From NCBI GenBank assembly GCA_947588975.1, contig CANQAF010000058.1:1-6045 (forward strand): a stretch of 6,045 bases of DNA. Direction: 5' to 3'. Source of the stretch: an uncultured Bacilli bacterium. GTDB taxonomy: Bacteria > Bacillota_I > Bacilli_A > RF39 > UBA660. How positions within the stretch are numbered: position 1 is the first letter of the stretch; the number at the start of each line of letters is the position of its first letter. Position numbers and translations under genes: made by a program. Shown here piece by piece: positions 5,291 to 6,045 of this stretch. The notes under the pieces were generated by a model. It ran no database searches. It was not told the DNA's origin and saw only the letters and a list, made by a program, of their open reading frames with translations.

Positions 5291-5875
5291 TTATGATTTA
5301 GGAAATTCTTTAAATGCTACATAAGAGAATTTCCACCCAGTATAATTATAACCATTGTTTAAATAAAAACCCGTGTCATAAATGGCAGCAACACTAACAG
5401 GTAATCCGACTGTATTATTTGTATCTGCACCTATTTTAGTAGGTGTAGTACCATTGCGCTCATCATAAATATGGATAGATCTCACAGTATTATTGAGATA
5501 AACTGTTACTTGTACATATACTGGTTTAAAGCCAAGTTCGATTTTACGATTATATTCATTGTAAAATGAAACCTCACCTGTAACAATTGTCGTTGATTCT
5601 AACGTTCCTGTAACTAATTCTCCTTTTACATATGCTGTTTTACCGGCATTAATATCCTCTGCCTTAGCATCTCCACCTGTCTTATATTTTTGTATTTCTT
5701 GATTGAGATTATCACATACATTTGTTTGATCTAATGCCGATATCGCTTCCACTTTTAATTGATCCAATATCGTTTTTTTATTTTGTAAATTATTTAATAT
5801 ACCTACTAGCGTTGCTAGAAATAGTAATAACATAGTATATAATATTGCACTAGTAGCAAAACCTTTTTTCTTCAT
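5291..5875 (-). CDS. Pilin-like surface protein with phage-tail-like C-terminal domain
   Basis: I do not recognise a named gene. I chose ATG 5875 (194 residues) because AAAGGAGAG lies 6 bases upstream; the longer frame from 5938 would translate through the poly-G hairpin. The N-terminus MKKKGFATSAILYTM plus a hydrophobic stretch to about residue 28 looks like a class III (type IV pilin-like) signal with KKKG before Phe6. The usual Glu at +5 is missing. A polar, probably helical stem follows (29-65). Next is DAKAEDINAGKTAYVKGELVTG (about 69-90), a DI-GKTAYVNG-type block found in phage tail and surface proteins. The rest is beta-rich: LGFKPVYVQVTV (114-125), then DTGFYLN and a terminal WKFSYVAFK, like C-terminal domains of phage tail proteins. 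The only cysteine is Cys54. There is no sortase motif. The likely location is the outer membrane face or a thin filament, perhaps as an adhesin. The gene stands alone between its own promoter and terminator. Confidence 0.75.
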   Translation of the reverse strand: MKKKGFATSAILYTMLLLFLATLVGILNNLQNKKTILDQLKVEAISALDQTNVCDNLNQEIQKYKTGGDAKAEDINAGKTAYVKGELVTGTLESTTIVTGEVSFYNEYNRKIELGFKPVYVQVTVYLNNTVRSIHIYDERNGTTPTKIGADTNNTVGLPVSVAAIYDTGFYLNNGYNYTGWKFSYVAFKEFPKS

Positions 5876-5897
5876 ATAAATCTCTCCTTTAGACAAT

Positions 5898-5923
5898 AAA
5901 AAAAGGGGGTTACCCCCCCCCCC
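5898..5923 (-). terminator. Poly-G hairpin with T-tract (terminator/attenuator) in the leader of the pilin-like gene
   Basis: On the minus strand the sequence reads G11 (5923-5913), TAA, C5 (5909-5905), T7 (5904-5898). Five G-C pairs with a 3-base loop followed by T7 have the form of an intrinsic terminator. It lies between the promoter (5992-6020) and the ribosome site, so it could attenuate the gene, or end an unseen upstream transcript. The G11 homopolymer is striking in such an A/T-rich region and prone to slippage. Confidence 0.6.
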
Positions 5924-5991
5924 GTTTGCATATAGCATACTTCATATTTTCTGCTCATCTCAAACTATTCTATGATTTATTTACTATTCTC

Positions 5992-6020
5992 ATATTATCA
6001 TAATTTAAATGAATATACAA
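5992..6020 (-). promoter_or_regulatory. Sigma-A-type promoter for the pilin-like gene
   Basis: On the minus strand a -35-like box TTGTAT (6020-6015) is separated by 17 bases from TAATAT (5997-5992), which is preceded by TGA (extended -10). The predicted start is near 5985, giving a leader of about 110 bases that contains the poly-G hairpin. No gene is visible between 5939 and the right edge. Confidence 0.65.
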
Positions 6021-6045
6021 TAGTTATTTTCTTTTTGAAAAAAAA

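Noticed and set aside
5876..5938. Translation of the pilin-like gene from ATG 5938 through the poly-G tract
   Set aside because: No ribosome site is evident there, and it would put residues before the KKKG signal. The internal ATG 5875 has AAAGGAGAG at good spacing. Kept only as part of the slippage hypothesis.

Overview
The window comes from a low-GC Bacillota-type genome, most likely an uncultured or gut member of the Bacilli/Erysipelotrichia. The evidence is the strong A+T bias, the Gram-positive Shine-Dalgarno sites and sigma-A-like promoters, and the gene order ecfA1-ecfA2-ecfT-truA-rplM-rpsI, which is classic for Bacillota. TGA is used as a stop: ecfT ends in TGA inside an ATGA overlap with truA. 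This argues against the Mycoplasma genetic code. The genus cannot be named from the sequence alone. All convincing genes are on the minus strand.

Layout in transcription order (right to left). At 5873-6020 a promoter leads into a 5' leader that holds an 11-base poly-G tract and a terminator-like hairpin. A 194-residue pilin-like surface protein (5291-5875) follows and ends at a strong intrinsic terminator (5212-5246). Then come about 640 bases without a credible gene (4571-5211). This stretch holds a 12-bp inverted repeat, a 256-bp element with two nested pairs of inverted repeats, and two promoters facing the next genes. Next is a tightly overlapping unit ecfA1, ecfA2, ecfT, truA (4570-1455). 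A separate strong promoter and a structured leader (1335-1419) then drive rplM-rpsI, which ends at an intrinsic terminator (408-436). The left edge carries the 5' part of a SAM-dependent methyltransferase gene.

How the genes work together. EcfA1, EcfA2 and EcfT form the shared energising module of a group II ECF vitamin/metal importer; no substrate-binding S component lies in the window. TruA modifies tRNA anticodon arms, and L13 and S9 are ribosomal proteins, so this block is the tail of the conserved ribosomal-protein cluster. In most Bacillota rplQ precedes ecfA1. Here that link is broken and the nested inverted-repeat element occupies the junction.

Most notable points: the poly-G tract in front of the pilin-like gene, a possible phase-variation switch; that protein's mix of a pilin-like stem and a phage-tail-like head; degenerate catalytic residues that appear to fall on one composite ATP site of the EcfA1/EcfA2 pair; weak coupling motifs in EcfT; and a possible pseudoknot in the rplM leader.
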